Shown here piece by piece: positions 18,219-27,724 of a stretch of DNA of 64,000 bases (positions within the stretch are counted from its first letter, which is position 1; every line of letters starts with the position of its first letter). Made by a program: the position numbers and the translations under genes. The DNA lies in contig NZ_LIQI01000019.1 of the NCBI RefSeq assembly GCF_001418105.1, positions 248,001 to 312,000 of the forward strand. Reading direction: 5' to 3'. The stretch is from Lacinutrix himadriensis. GTDB lineage: Bacteria; Bacteroidota; Bacteroidia; Flavobacteriales; Flavobacteriaceae. Under the pieces are notes generated by a model that saw nothing but the letters and a program-made list of their open reading frames with translations, had not been told where the DNA came from and made no database searches.

Positions 18219-20648
18219 ATGGCAAAAAAGAAACCGAAAACGGCAAAGACTACAAAGACTGCAACCAAGAAAACAAAAACATTAAAAGCACCAAGTTTTA
18301 AGTTATCTAATCAGCAAAAACTGGTATTAGGTAGTTTATTAGTAATACTTGGTTTATTGCTTTTTATCGCTTTTTTATCTTTCTTTTTTACAGGAAAAGC
18401 AGACCAAAGTACTTTATCTGAATTTGCTTCTAGAAGCGTAGAAACGCAAAACTGGCTTAGCAAATCTGGTGTTTGGTTAAGCGACTTTTTTATACAACGC
18501 GGTTTTGGTATTGCATCCTTTATATTTGCTGGTTTACTATTTCTTTCTGGAGTTTATGTTTTGCTAAACCTAAAAAAAGAAAAACTAGGCAAACATTGGT
18601 TTTGGGGAACTTTAATTGTTATTTGGCTCTCTATTTTCTTTGGCTTCTTTGCACATAAAAACGACATATTAGGTGGTACTATTGGTTTTGAAATCAATTC
18701 GTATCTACAAGATTATATTGGTAAAATAGGAACCCTACTGTTTCTTGTTTTTGGGTTAATCACCTATTTAGCCATTCGTTTTGAAATGACTGTGGATACC
18801 TTTAAAAAGATTTTCAAAAAGGCGAAAAAGGAGATCAATGACGAGATAGAAGACTTTAAGGAAGAATTCACTCCTATAGATAATGATTTAACTGCGGAAG
18901 CCGAAGAAATTAAAAAAGCACATCAAGTTCCTTTAGAAAACACTATAGAACCTAAAGAACCTGAAATTAAAAAAGAGGTTAAAATAGAAACGAATACAGA
19001 AGACTTTCAAATAGAAATAGCCAAAGAAGAAGAAATAGAGGAAGACATTGAGGAAGGTGAAATAGCGATGAAAATTGAAAAAGTGGAGGAAGAACTTTCC
19101 GAAACCGATAATCTAGCCAACAAACTTGTAGCCGACTTTGGCCAATTTGATCCTACTTTAGAATTGGGTAATTACCAATTTCCGCCTTTAGACCTATTAA
19201 AAAAATACGATAACGAAGGGATTTCTATCAACCAAGAAGAGCTTGAAGAAAACAAAAACCGTATTGTAGAAACCTTAAGCAATTATAAAATTGGTATTGC
19301 AAGTATCAAGGCTACTATTGGTCCCACCGTAACCTTATATGAAATTGTACCAGAAGCTGGAGTACGTATTTCAAAAATTAAAAACCTAGAAGATGATATA
19401 GCCTTATCGCTTTCGGCATTAGGTATTCGTATTATTGCTCCTATTCCTGGAAAAGGAACGATTGGTATTGAGGTACCCAACAAGAATTCGACGATTGTTT
19501 CGATGCGATCGGTAATCGCTTCGCAAAAATTCCAAAAATCAGAAATGGAATTACCTATTGCTTTTGGTAAAACCATTAGTAACGAAACCTTTGTAGTAGA
19601 TTTAGCCAAAATGCCACACATGCTTATGGCTGGAGCAACAGGTCAAGGTAAATCGGTAGGTTTAAATGCAGTACTTACTTCCCTCCTTTATAAAAAACAT
19701 CCTGCAGAAGTGAAGTTTGTTTTAGTAGATCCTAAAAAAGTAGAGCTTACTTTATTTAATAAAATTGAGCGCCATTATTTAGCAAAACTTCCAGACGAAG
19801 CAGAAGCCATTATTACCGATAACACCAAAGTAATTAACACGCTTAATTCCCTTTGTATTGAAATGGATAACCGTTACGAAATGCTTAAAAACGCATTATG
19901 TCGTAACATTGTAGAATATAACACCAAATTTAAAGCGCGTAAATTAAATCCGAATGACGGACATGCATTTTTACCATACATTGTTTTAGTGGTAGATGAG
20001 TTTGCCGATTTAATTATGACAGCTGGTAAAGAAGTAGAAACTCCTGTTGCGCGTTTAGCACAATTAGCCCGTGCTATTGGAATTCATTTAATTGTTGCAA
20101 CACAAAGACCTTCGGTAAATGTAATTACAGGTATTATTAAAGCAAATTTCCCTGCAAGAATCGCTTTTAGAGTAACTAGTAAAATAGATTCTCGAACTAT
20201 TTTAGATGGCTCTGGAGCAGATCAACTTATTGGTCGTGGAGATATGTTATATACGCAAGGAAACGAGTTAGTACGTATACAATGTGCTTTTGTAGATACA
20301 CCAGAAGTAGAACGAATAGTAGATTTTATTGGTGCACAAAAAGCTTATCCGGACGCGCATTTACTTCCAGAATACGTTGGTGAAGAAAGTGGCACAAGTC
20401 TTGATATAGATATAAGCGATAGAGATAAATTATTTCGCCAAGCTGCCGAACTTATTGTTATTGCACAACAAGGGTCTGCATCCCTATTACAACGTAAGTT
20501 AAAATTAGGATACAATCGTGCAGGACGACTAATAGACCAGTTGGAAGCTGCCGGAATTGTTGGTGGTTTTGAAGGTAGTAAAGCAAGACAAGTTTTAGTT
20601 CCAGATTTAGTTAGTCTCGATCAATTATTAGAAAACGAAAGTTTATAA
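18219..20648 (+). CDS. ftsK: FtsK/SpoIIIE DNA translocase
   Basis: An 809-residue septal DNA pump. A basic N-terminus is followed by four transmembrane segments (about residues 35-190). Next is a highly acidic Glu/Lys linker (about 205-310). The RecA-like motor has Walker A GATGQGKSVGLNA near 470 and Walker B VVDEFADLIM near 595, with the ATQRPSVNVITGIIKANFP segment behind it. The C-terminal winged-helix gamma domain (about 735-800, with QQGSASLLQRKLKLGYNRAGRL) reads polar KOPS-type DNA sequences. By family it couples chromosome dimer resolution and segregation to division. lolA follows 27 nt downstream, then lptF/G, in one probable transcription unit. Confidence 0.96.
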   Translation: MAKKKPKTAKTTKTATKKTKTLKAPSFKLSNQQKLVLGSLLVILGLLLFIAFLSFFFTGKADQSTLSEFASRSVETQNWLSKSGVWLSDFFIQRGFGIASFIFAGLLFLSGVYVLLNLKKEKLGKHWFWGTLIVIWLSIFFGFFAHKNDILGGTIGFEINSYLQDYIGKIGTLLFLVFGLITYLAIRFEMTVDTFKKIFKKAKKEINDEIEDFKEEFTPIDNDLTAEAEEIKKAHQVPLENTIEPKEPEIKKEVKIETNTEDFQIEIAKEEEIEEDIEEGEIAMKIEKVEEELSETDNLANKLVADFGQFDPTLELGNYQFPPLDLLKKYDNEGISINQEELEENKNRIVETLSNYKIGIASIKATIGPTVTLYEIVPEAGVRISKIKNLEDDIALSLSALGIRIIAPIPGKGTIGIEVPNKNSTIVSMRSVIASQKFQKSEMELPIAFGKTISNETFVVDLAKMPHMLMAGATGQGKSVGLNAVLTSLLYKKHPAEVKFVLVDPKKVELTLFNKIERHYLAKLPDEAEAIITDNTKVINTLNSLCIEMDNRYEMLKNALCRNIVEYNTKFKARKLNPNDGHAFLPYIVLVVDEFADLIMTAGKEVETPVARLAQLARAIGIHLIVATQRPSVNVITGIIKANFPARIAFRVTSKIDSRTILDGSGADQLIGRGDMLYTQGNELVRIQCAFVDTPEVERIVDFIGAQKAYPDAHLLPEYVGEESGTSLDIDISDRDKLFRQAAELIVIAQQGSASLLQRKLKLGYNRAGRLIDQLEAAGIVGGFEGSKARQVLVPDLVSLDQLLENESL

Positions 20649-20675
20649 CAAATAGAAAAAAAACAAATATTTATT

Positions 20676-21311
20676 ATGAAGAAGTTAATTTTCATATTTA
20701 CCATTTTATTAAGCATGACTAGTTTTGCTCAAAACGAAGCAAAAACGTTATTAGATGAAGTTTCTCAAAAAGTTAAAAGCTATGATAATATAGCGATCGA
20801 CTTTAAGTATATGCTACATAATAATGCCGAAAACATCAAACAAGAAACACGTGGTGATGTAGTAATACAAGGCGAAAAATATAAACTAAACATTCTTGGT
20901 ATCACTAGAGTTTATGATGGAAAAACGCTATATAGCATCAGTCCGGAAGACGAACAAGTAACCATTTCTACCGAAAGTATGGATGAAGAAGGAAGCATTA
21001 CACCTAGTAAAATGCTATCTTTTTACGAAGATGGATACTCTTACAAAATGGACATTGTTCAAAATGTACAAGGAAGAAAAATACAGTATGTACAATTAAC
21101 TCCTATTGATTCTAATTCGGAAATAAAAAATGTTCTTTTAGGTATTGATGCACAAACAAAACACATCTACAATTTAATAGAAACAGGTAAAAATGGAACA
21201 AAAACCACTTTTACTGTTAATTCTTTTAAAACTAATGAGACTATATCAAAAACCTTATTTACCTTTGACAAAAGTAAGTTTAAGGACTACTACATAGAAA
21301 AATTAGATTAG
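20676..21311 (+). CDS. lolA: periplasmic lipoprotein carrier LolA-like protein
   Basis: A 211-residue exported protein with signal peptide MKKLIFIFTILLSMTSFA, and likely cleavage before QNE. The mature part is an unclosed beta-barrel of the LolA/LolB fold: YDNIAIDFKYMLHN, RGDVVIQGEKYKLNILG, and VYDGKTLYSISPEDEQV. By family it carries outer-membrane lipoproteins across the periplasm. Bacteroidota members are divergent from the enterobacterial LolA, so its exact cargo is not proven by sequence. It sits between ftsK and lptF/G, a conserved order in the group. Confidence 0.88.
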   Translation: MKKLIFIFTILLSMTSFAQNEAKTLLDEVSQKVKSYDNIAIDFKYMLHNNAENIKQETRGDVVIQGEKYKLNILGITRVYDGKTLYSISPEDEQVTISTESMDEEGSITPSKMLSFYEDGYSYKMDIVQNVQGRKIQYVQLTPIDSNSEIKNVLLGIDAQTKHIYNLIETGKNGTKTTFTVNSFKTNETISKTLFTFDKSKFKDYYIEKLD

Positions 21312-21342
21312 GTTAATTAAAGAATAGCAATACATTTAAAGT

Positions 21343-23172
21343 GTGAAAATATTAGACAGATACATTTTAAGCACTTATCTCAAAACCTTTATCAGCGTGT
21401 TTTTAATACTCATGCTGATTTTTGTTTTACAAACTATTTGGTTATTCATCAAAGAATTAGCAGGTAAAGACTTAGATTTAATTGTAGTTTTAAAGTTCTT
21501 ACTATACTACTCACCAAAGTTAATTCCGTTAGTACTACCACTAACCATCCTCCTTGCCTCTATTATGGTATTTGGTAATTTTGCCGAAAACTATGAGTTT
21601 GCAGCCATGAAATCTACAGGGATTTCGCTACAACGCGCCATGACTGGTTTAGGGATTTTTATTGGTATACTTGGGATCACTACCTTCTTTTTTAGCAATA
21701 GCGTAATACCTTGGGGAGAATACAATTCGTATAATTTACGTAACAATATAAAAAAATTAAAACCTGCAATGGCTATTGCCGAGGGCCAGTTTAATGATGT
21801 TGGAGACTTTAATATTAAGGTAGAAGAAAAAAGTGGTCTAAACGGAAAAGACCTTAAAGGTGTTGTTATACATAAAAAAAGCAGTACTTCAAGAGGGAAT
21901 AAAAACAATACAACCATAGTATCTAAAACCGGAGAACTTATTGGAGATGACAAGTCTAGTGTATTAAAACTAATATTACACGATGGTTATTTCTATGATG
22001 ATACACCGCCTAAAAAATTTAAGGACAGAGAAAAAAATCCATTAGTAAAAAGCGCATTTAAAACCTATACGTTCAACATAGACTTATCTAAAGAGAACAG
22101 CCAAGATTTAGATGAGAAAAACATTTCAGACAAATACAGCATGCTTAATGTTAGCGACCTAAACTACACGATAGATTCGCTAAGTCTTGAAAACAAAAAA
22201 GAATACGATGAATTCTCTGATAATCTATACAAAAGGTCACAAATAACATCTTTAGATATTGGTTTACAACCTAAAAAAGATTCTATTTTTAATGGAGATA
22301 TTTTAAGTTTATACGATACTAAAAAAACCTTGCAATTAATAGATTTAGCAATAAACTCTACGAATAGCACAAGGCAAATGATTGTCTCTAAAGAAAAATA
22401 TTTAAAGAATAAAAAAACAAAATACAACAAACACATTGTTGCCTTACATGAAAAATTTGCTTTAGGATTTGCTTGTGTCATCTTATTTTTTGTTGGTGCG
22501 CCACTTGGTGCATTAATTAGAAAAGGAGGTCTTGGTTTACCTATGGTTATTGCAATTCTGTTATTTTTAACCTACCACTTTATTGGTATTTTCGCCAAAA
22601 ATAGTGCGAATGATGGTAGTGTAAATCCGGTTCTAGCACCTTGGCTTTCTACTATTGTTATGTTTCCTTTGGGCGTCTTTTTAACACGAAGAGCAACGGC
22701 AGACAGAGGTTTATTTGAGTTTGATCATATTATTGAACCGATAAAAAAACTCTTTAAAATTAAAGCCTCTTCTGATGAAGAAGTCGTTTCAAATATCGAA
22801 GAAAGCGCAGTTGATATAAAGGATCTAGATCAAGTTAAATCTATTTTCACTGCTTATAGCTTTCATTCTAAAACGGCATTAATTTTCTATATCACAGGAT
22901 TAGTATTAATTATATTATTCTTTGTGTTTAAAAACAATGAACTTCCTAATTTTGCTTCAGCAGCAGTACAACTAAGCATCGTTTCGTTTGTAATGCTAAT
23001 TATTTACTATATAAAATCGTTTTTAAACATAAAAGCACTTTATGGATTCATGGATGATAAAACAAATTCTAAAAACCCAATAAGACTATTTGTTGGTTAT
23101 GTTTTTTATCCGTTGACGCATTTTTTAAGACTAAATAAAATTAAGGAAGACTTTTCTAATACATTAAAATAA
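21343..23172 (+). CDS. LptF/LptG-family lipopolysaccharide export permease
   Basis: A 609-residue inner-membrane protein of the YjgP/YjgQ family. Three or more N-terminal hydrophobic segments begin at LDRYILSTYLKTFISVF. A large periplasmic beta-jellyroll domain spans about residues 130-365. It is followed by further membrane segments from about 375 to 450 (GAPLGALIRKGGLG is the family signature). The C-terminal 150 residues form an extra part with two or three membrane segments, making the protein longer than E. coli LptF (about 365 residues). The start is GTG at 21343. By family it extracts LPS from the inner membrane with LptB. ribB starts 15 nt after it. Confidence 0.9.
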   Translation: MKILDRYILSTYLKTFISVFLILMLIFVLQTIWLFIKELAGKDLDLIVVLKFLLYYSPKLIPLVLPLTILLASIMVFGNFAENYEFAAMKSTGISLQRAMTGLGIFIGILGITTFFFSNSVIPWGEYNSYNLRNNIKKLKPAMAIAEGQFNDVGDFNIKVEEKSGLNGKDLKGVVIHKKSSTSRGNKNNTTIVSKTGELIGDDKSSVLKLILHDGYFYDDTPPKKFKDREKNPLVKSAFKTYTFNIDLSKENSQDLDEKNISDKYSMLNVSDLNYTIDSLSLENKKEYDEFSDNLYKRSQITSLDIGLQPKKDSIFNGDILSLYDTKKTLQLIDLAINSTNSTRQMIVSKEKYLKNKKTKYNKHIVALHEKFALGFACVILFFVGAPLGALIRKGGLGLPMVIAILLFLTYHFIGIFAKNSANDGSVNPVLAPWLSTIVMFPLGVFLTRRATADRGLFEFDHIIEPIKKLFKIKASSDEEVVSNIEESAVDIKDLDQVKSIFTAYSFHSKTALIFYITGLVLIILFFVFKNNELPNFASAAVQLSIVSFVMLIIYYIKSFLNIKALYGFMDDKTNSKNPIRLFVGYVFYPLTHFLRLNKIKEDFSNTLK

Positions 23173-23187
23173 GAATACCTTTGTAAC

Positions 23188-24345
23188 ATGATAACACCAA
23201 CAAAAGAAAGCAATAATAAAGAGTACACTCTAGATACTATTGAAGCAGCCATAGCCGATATTAAAAACGGTAAAGTTATTATTGTTGTAGATGATGAGGA
23301 CAGAGAAAACGAAGGCGATTTTATTGCCGCAGCAGAAAAAGTAACTCCAGAGATGATTAATTTCATGGCAACTCATGGTCGCGGATTAATTTGCGCACCA
23401 TTAACCGAAGATCGCTGTGAAGAATTACATTTGGATATGATGGTACAAAACAACACTGTTTTACACCATACACCATTTACAGTATCTGTAGATTTAATAG
23501 GACATGGTTGTACTACCGGAATTTCGGTACACGATAGATCTAAGACGATTGAATTTTTAGTAAAAGAAGATACCAAACCCCAAGATTTAGGTCGTCCAGG
23601 ACATATTTTTCCTTTACGTGCCAAAAACGGAGGTGTTTTACGTAGAACAGGTCACACCGAAGCTTCTGTAGATTTAGCACGTTTAGCGGGTTTAAAACCT
23701 GCTGGAATTTTAGTAGAAATTTTAAATGAAGATGGAACCATGGCACGTTTACCACAATTGGTAAAAGTGGCTAAGAAATTCGACTTAAAAATTATTTCTA
23801 TCGAAGACCTTGTTGCTTACCGTATGGAGCACGATTCATTAATAGAGAAAAAAGAAGACTTTAATATTGAAACGCGTTTTGGAAACTTTCGTTTAAGAGC
23901 ATATCATCAAACTACAAACGACCAGATTCATATTGCACTAACCAAAGGTTCTTGGTCTGCAAACGAAACGGTTTTAACACGTGTAAACTCTACGCTTGTT
24001 AATAATGACATACTTGGTACTTTAACCAATAATGCAGATGAAAAACTAGACGATATGTTTAAAGTGATTAACGATGCTGGAAAAGGTGCCGTTATTTTCA
24101 TCAATCAGCAATCGCAATCGATGAATCTTTTAAAACGATTAAGTATTTTAAAAGAAACACAAACAGAAGGTGAAGTAGTAAAAGCGCCTAGTATTGAAAT
24201 GGATTCTAAAGATTTCGGTATTGGTGCACAAATTCTACACGATTTAAATATCCATAAGCTAAAATTAATCTCTAATACACAACAAACCAAACGAGTTGGT
24301 ATGATTGGATATGGCTTAGAGATTGTAGAATATGTAGGATATTAA
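23188..24345 (+). CDS. ribB: 3,4-dihydroxy-2-butanone-4-phosphate synthase with degenerate RibA domain
   Basis: A 385-residue two-domain protein of riboflavin synthesis. Residues about 12-215 form the RibB domain, with its active-site motifs complete: DDEDRENEGDF, ATHGRGLIC, HTPFTVSVD, CTTGISVHDRSKT and RRTGHTEASVDLARLAG. It converts ribulose-5-phosphate to the four-carbon unit and formate. Residues about 220-385 match GTP cyclohydrolase II in shape (DFGIGAQILHDL, GYGLEIVEY). The zinc-binding cysteines and the catalytic Arg region are absent: the CxxGDxxGSxxCxC place reads STLVNNDILGTLTNNAD. The second domain is therefore probably inactive. A TACCTTTG box at 23176-23183 might be a local promoter. 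It ends the ftsK cluster. Confidence 0.92.
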   Translation: MITPTKESNNKEYTLDTIEAAIADIKNGKVIIVVDDEDRENEGDFIAAAEKVTPEMINFMATHGRGLICAPLTEDRCEELHLDMMVQNNTVLHHTPFTVSVDLIGHGCTTGISVHDRSKTIEFLVKEDTKPQDLGRPGHIFPLRAKNGGVLRRTGHTEASVDLARLAGLKPAGILVEILNEDGTMARLPQLVKVAKKFDLKIISIEDLVAYRMEHDSLIEKKEDFNIETRFGNFRLRAYHQTTNDQIHIALTKGSWSANETVLTRVNSTLVNNDILGTLTNNADEKLDDMFKVINDAGKGAVIFINQQSQSMNLLKRLSILKETQTEGEVVKAPSIEMDSKDFGIGAQILHDLNIHKLKLISNTQQTKRVGMIGYGLEIVEYVGY

Positions 24346-24370
24346 GCCTATTAATTACAACATATATTTT

Positions 24371-24427
24371 AAGTGAAAAAAAGGGGAATTATTGTAGCTT
24401 ACGCTAGAATAGTTCCCCTAATCACTT
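24371..24427. terminator. bidirectional terminator after ribB
   Basis: Nested complementary arms: AAGTGA with TCACTT outside, and AGGGGAA with TTCCCCT inside. It lies between ribB and the convergent secreted-protein operon. Confidence 0.7.
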
Positions 24428-24450
24428 CGATTAATAGCATTTTTAAATTC

Positions 24451-25263
24451 TTATTCAATAACCACTTTTCTAGTTAGTGTTTGTTGATTCGCATATATTT
24501 TCAGCAAATACATACCCGCATTTAATGCATTCACTTGTATTTGTTTGGTATCGTTACTACTTAAAACGAGTTTCCCCGTCACATCATAAAGCGCTACTTT
24601 TTCTACTGGAAATGTAGCCGATATATGAATCACATTGGACGCAGGATTTGGGTATACCGAAAGCTTCACACTATCCGTAACCAAAATTTCATCTACAGAC
24701 AAGGTATCAAAATTAATACTATTTGCCGTTGCATCATGCTGTCCGAAATAATTGGTTGTTGTTCCTGTAAAACTCACATTTAAGAAATTTTCAGAAAAAG
24801 TAGCCAAAACAAAAGGATCGTCATTATTAGCTAACGTTATGGTACCTGTTGTTGGATTTGTTGCCGCTATAATATCGAAAACAGCCAATTGAATAGGCAC
24901 GCCATTTTCGGCATTTATAAAATAATTAGTAACCCCTGGAACTCTCAATATTTGAAAAAGTTCTTTTCCAGCATCTGTACCGCTAGAATAACCAATCCAT
25001 TCACCAGCCGGAATACCAGAATCTGCTGCTTGAAAATTACCAATGGATATCCCCAATCCTTCTGGCACATAAAAAGCAGCTCCAAGATCTGCCGTGTTCC
25101 CATTTGATGCATCAAAATTTGGTGTAGCTAGTAAAGCCATTTGATAATTGTCTGTTGCAGGATTTACACCAAGAAAACTTAAACTATACTGATAAGCATC
25201 TTGCCCCTGAAGCATTATTGTTGTTAATAATGTGAAAACGAAAGTTATATATTGTTTTTTCAT
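24451..25263 (-). CDS. secreted protein with type IX (type A) sorting domain
   Basis: A 270-residue exported protein. The Sec signal is MKKQYITFVFTLLTTIMLQG. Residues about 20-190 form a beta-rich region of unknown function. The last 75 residues are a typical T9SS type A sorting domain: KLSVYPNPASNVIHI, then VALYDVTGKLV, then LNAGMYLLKIYANQQTLTRKVVIE. It should be exported by PorSS/T9SS and attached to or released from the cell surface. It is the third gene of a minus-strand operon with the two genes at 25293 and 26276, 29 nt after the middle gene's stop. The function of the passenger part is unknown. Confidence 0.9.
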   Translation of the reverse strand: MKKQYITFVFTLLTTIMLQGQDAYQYSLSFLGVNPATDNYQMALLATPNFDASNGNTADLGAAFYVPEGLGISIGNFQAADSGIPAGEWIGYSSGTDAGKELFQILRVPGVTNYFINAENGVPIQLAVFDIIAATNPTTGTITLANNDDPFVLATFSENFLNVSFTGTTTNYFGQHDATANSINFDTLSVDEILVTDSVKLSVYPNPASNVIHISATFPVEKVALYDVTGKLVLSSNDTKQIQVNALNAGMYLLKIYANQQTLTRKVVIE

Positions 25264-25292
25264 AATTGTAAATTTTAAAATGGTTTGTTTTT

Positions 25293-26258
25293 TTAATTTG
25301 AAATCTGACTTAGCAATAGAAATAAATTGGAACCGGAACCATTATTCGGATGATTCAAAATAATATCCTTAATGATATTGGTGTCATTATTAGCGCCTAA
25401 ATAGCGTACGGTTCCATCTAAATTAATATCTGCATTATTATATCCCGAAAACGGAATTAAATTAACACCAGAAGGATTATTAGGATGGTTTAATACTTCA
25501 TCTTTAATAAAGTTAGTATCATTACCGCCTCCCAAATAACGAACCGCATTATCGCCATTTGCATTTCCTGCCCAAAGCGCCATATCGCCTGAAGCAAGTG
25601 TGGTTTGTGCATGATTTCCAAAAGTGGAAAAACTACTGCTCTTAAAATTGACTACCGTTGCGGTATCTTCCAATAAACCAATAGTGGATGCACTCATGGC
25701 TCCCAAATGATTTCTATGATTTACCACCACATAGTAGTTACTTGGTGCTGCATTCATAAGTAGATTGGTTACACCGTCTGCAGCTACCACATCACCATCT
25801 CGCTGTACGAGTGCCGATTTACCATTAATGACTTTGGTATTATCAATTGCCGCTCTAAGTTCTACCCAAACCCAATCTACAATAGCATTGTTTCCTGTAA
25901 TGGTAAATACCGAAGCATCACAAGTAGCTGCATCTGCATACGGACTGGTAGTTGGTAGTAAGGAGATACGCAGATTATCATTCATTAAACCGGTGACTGC
26001 AGGACTTAAAAGAGGGCCTTGTAAAAATAGTTTCGGGTCTATTTTTATTTTAAAATTGGCGTTTATAAAACCTTCGGAAATCTGAACTTGATCTGTACGT
26101 AACTCTTGCACATTAACTTCTCCAAGAGTATAAAGTATACTTATGTTGCCAGCGGAAACGGAAGCACCTCCACTATCGACACTAAACGTATCTATAGTTT
26201 GCGCTGTACTACATATAGTATAACTCCAAAGGAATACTAAGATTAATATTGTTTTCAT
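25293..26258 (-). CDS. secreted protein with two dockerin-like calcium repeats
   Basis: A 321-residue exported protein with a signal peptide ending at about STAQ. It starts with a beta-sandwich part (GGASVSAGNISILYTLGEV). Near the C-terminus are two similar segments, NGDNAVRYLGGGNDTNFI and DINLDGTVRYLGANNDTN, both followed by KD--LNHPNN. The D-N-D-G pattern resembles an EF-hand/dockerin-like calcium site, and the duplication is clear. No type A sorting tail is present. Such modules occur in surface cadherin- or haemagglutinin-like proteins of flavobacteria. It is the second gene of the three-gene operon, 17 nt after the first. Partner and role are unknown. Confidence 0.8.
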   Translation of the reverse strand: MKTILILVFLWSYTICSTAQTIDTFSVDSGGASVSAGNISILYTLGEVNVQELRTDQVQISEGFINANFKIKIDPKLFLQGPLLSPAVTGLMNDNLRISLLPTTSPYADAATCDASVFTITGNNAIVDWVWVELRAAIDNTKVINGKSALVQRDGDVVAADGVTNLLMNAAPSNYYVVVNHRNHLGAMSASTIGLLEDTATVVNFKSSSFSTFGNHAQTTLASGDMALWAGNANGDNAVRYLGGGNDTNFIKDEVLNHPNNPSGVNLIPFSGYNNADINLDGTVRYLGANNDTNIIKDIILNHPNNGSGSNLFLLLSQISN

Positions 26259-26275
26259 AATGCTTATTTTTTAGA

Positions 26276-27568
26276 TTATTTATACGTGACAAACTGAAAA
26301 TTACCTTGAATAGCTACGCCTGCATCGTCATACAGATACACTACTAATTTCCCTGCAGCGCTAGTGACACGTGTTTTTTCAATAGCAGATGAAGAACCCG
26401 TAACATTGGTCGTATAGAGTGTCCAGAAATAGCTCTCTCCTGTAATTGTAATTTCATATCTATTACTTGCCGCAACCCAAGAAGCACTGTAGTTCCCCGA
26501 ACCAGATAAAACACCACCTGTAGTTCCCACAAAGCCATAAGCTACCGGACCAATAGCAGCTGTAGTTTGCACACTATTATCTTCAAACTGTACCGATTTA
26601 AATTCAGCAGAACCATCACTATTTACAGCCGCAACAATATCCCCCCCATTTTGCATTTCTATAAATTGCGATCCCGATGTAGATCCAGCAGGCACAATAA
26701 GTTCGATAAGATCTTTTCCTGTAGGTTGGTCCAGACTTTCAATACGAACGGTATTTGCTGTACCTGAAGTTTGCAATACCGATAAAGGGTTTACAGGAGA
26801 AAAAGTTCCTATACCAACACGCCCTTCATTTTGTGCCATAATAATATCTCCATTAGATTTTAAACGCAATCTCACCGCTCCAGATAATATATCATCATTA
26901 GAGCTTGCAATCTGAAGTTCATTATTTGTAGCATTATTGAAGGACCAATCTATATTTGATGCTCCAGGTCGAAAAAGTTGCAGCGATGCCGTTTCAGAGA
27001 CAGAAGTCACACGAGCTTTTGTAAATCCAGTCCCCTTTACATCTAGTTCCGCAAGCGGCGTATTGGTACCAATTCCCACTTTCCCATCATTATAAAAAGC
27101 ATTTATACCATTGGTTTCCCAAACTGCATTTTCAACATCTTTAGCGACTAAAGCATAAGGCACCGTTTTAAATTGCGTGGTTCCTAAATCGACTAGGCCA
27201 GCACCAACATTTACCTGCACGTTTAAATAATGATCATCATTTCCCCAATCTATTGCAGAAAAATTGTATCCAGATATCCCTTCTCCAATATTAACGATAA
27301 TCATGCCGTTGGCATCGGTATTTAAAGTATGGCTTTCTTGATACACTTTATTAGTAAGTGCTACACCTTCATATATAGTAAATTGAATACTTATTGGTGC
27401 AGACACCATCACGTTACCTGTTGCGTCTTTAATAACCGCTTTATAGTTAATTCCGTTTTGGGCAATGCTACTTAGCGTTAACAGTAAAGTAATAACTAAA
27501 GTGAGTGCTTTTTTACTCGCTAGATATTTACTCTTTTTGAATTCGTGGTTTTTGTAAAAATAGTTCAT
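26276..27568 (-). CDS. secreted tail-fibre-like repeat protein
   Basis: A 430-residue exported protein. A long N-terminus (about 20 residues) precedes the signal segment ALTLVITLLLTLSSIAQNG. A later ATG inside it could be the true start. Residues about 40-150 are beta-rich (KDATGNVMVSAPISIQFTIY). Then come two WETNGINAFYNDGKVGIGTNTP / GRVGIGTFSPVNPL motifs, the -VGIGT-(T/S)P- phrase typical of large flavobacterial surface proteins and of phage fibre C-termini. No other phage gene is near, so a cell-surface role is more likely. It is the first gene of a probable three-gene operon. Confidence 0.75.
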   Translation of the reverse strand: MNYFYKNHEFKKSKYLASKKALTLVITLLLTLSSIAQNGINYKAVIKDATGNVMVSAPISIQFTIYEGVALTNKVYQESHTLNTDANGMIIVNIGEGISGYNFSAIDWGNDDHYLNVQVNVGAGLVDLGTTQFKTVPYALVAKDVENAVWETNGINAFYNDGKVGIGTNTPLAELDVKGTGFTKARVTSVSETASLQLFRPGASNIDWSFNNATNNELQIASSNDDILSGAVRLRLKSNGDIIMAQNEGRVGIGTFSPVNPLSVLQTSGTANTVRIESLDQPTGKDLIELIVPAGSTSGSQFIEMQNGGDIVAAVNSDGSAEFKSVQFEDNSVQTTAAIGPVAYGFVGTTGGVLSGSGNYSASWVAASNRYEITITGESYFWTLYTTNVTGSSSAIEKTRVTSAAGKLVVYLYDDAGVAIQGNFQFVTYK

Positions 27569-27670
27569 GATCTTTGATTTTTATTTAATGGATTAATAGC
27601 TGTTTACTTCTTATTTATACATTAAAAATCAAAAGGTTAACATTTTAAAACATTAATTTTTGAAACAAAA

Positions 27671-27706
27671 AAAATCCCTTTTAAGCTATTGCCTAAAAGG
27701 GATTTA
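27671..27706 (-). terminator. terminator of the aminotransferase gene
   Basis: AAATCCCTTTTA and TAAAAGGGATTT are perfectly complementary arms with a 10-nt loop. On the minus strand they are followed by a T-run. Confidence 0.85.
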
Positions 27707-27724
27707 AAGAATTTATATCTTTTT

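Noticed and set aside
26276-27568. Phage tail fibre
   Set aside because: The VGIGT-type phrases also occur in flavobacterial secreted proteins; it has a Sec signal and sits in an operon with a type IX-sorted protein.
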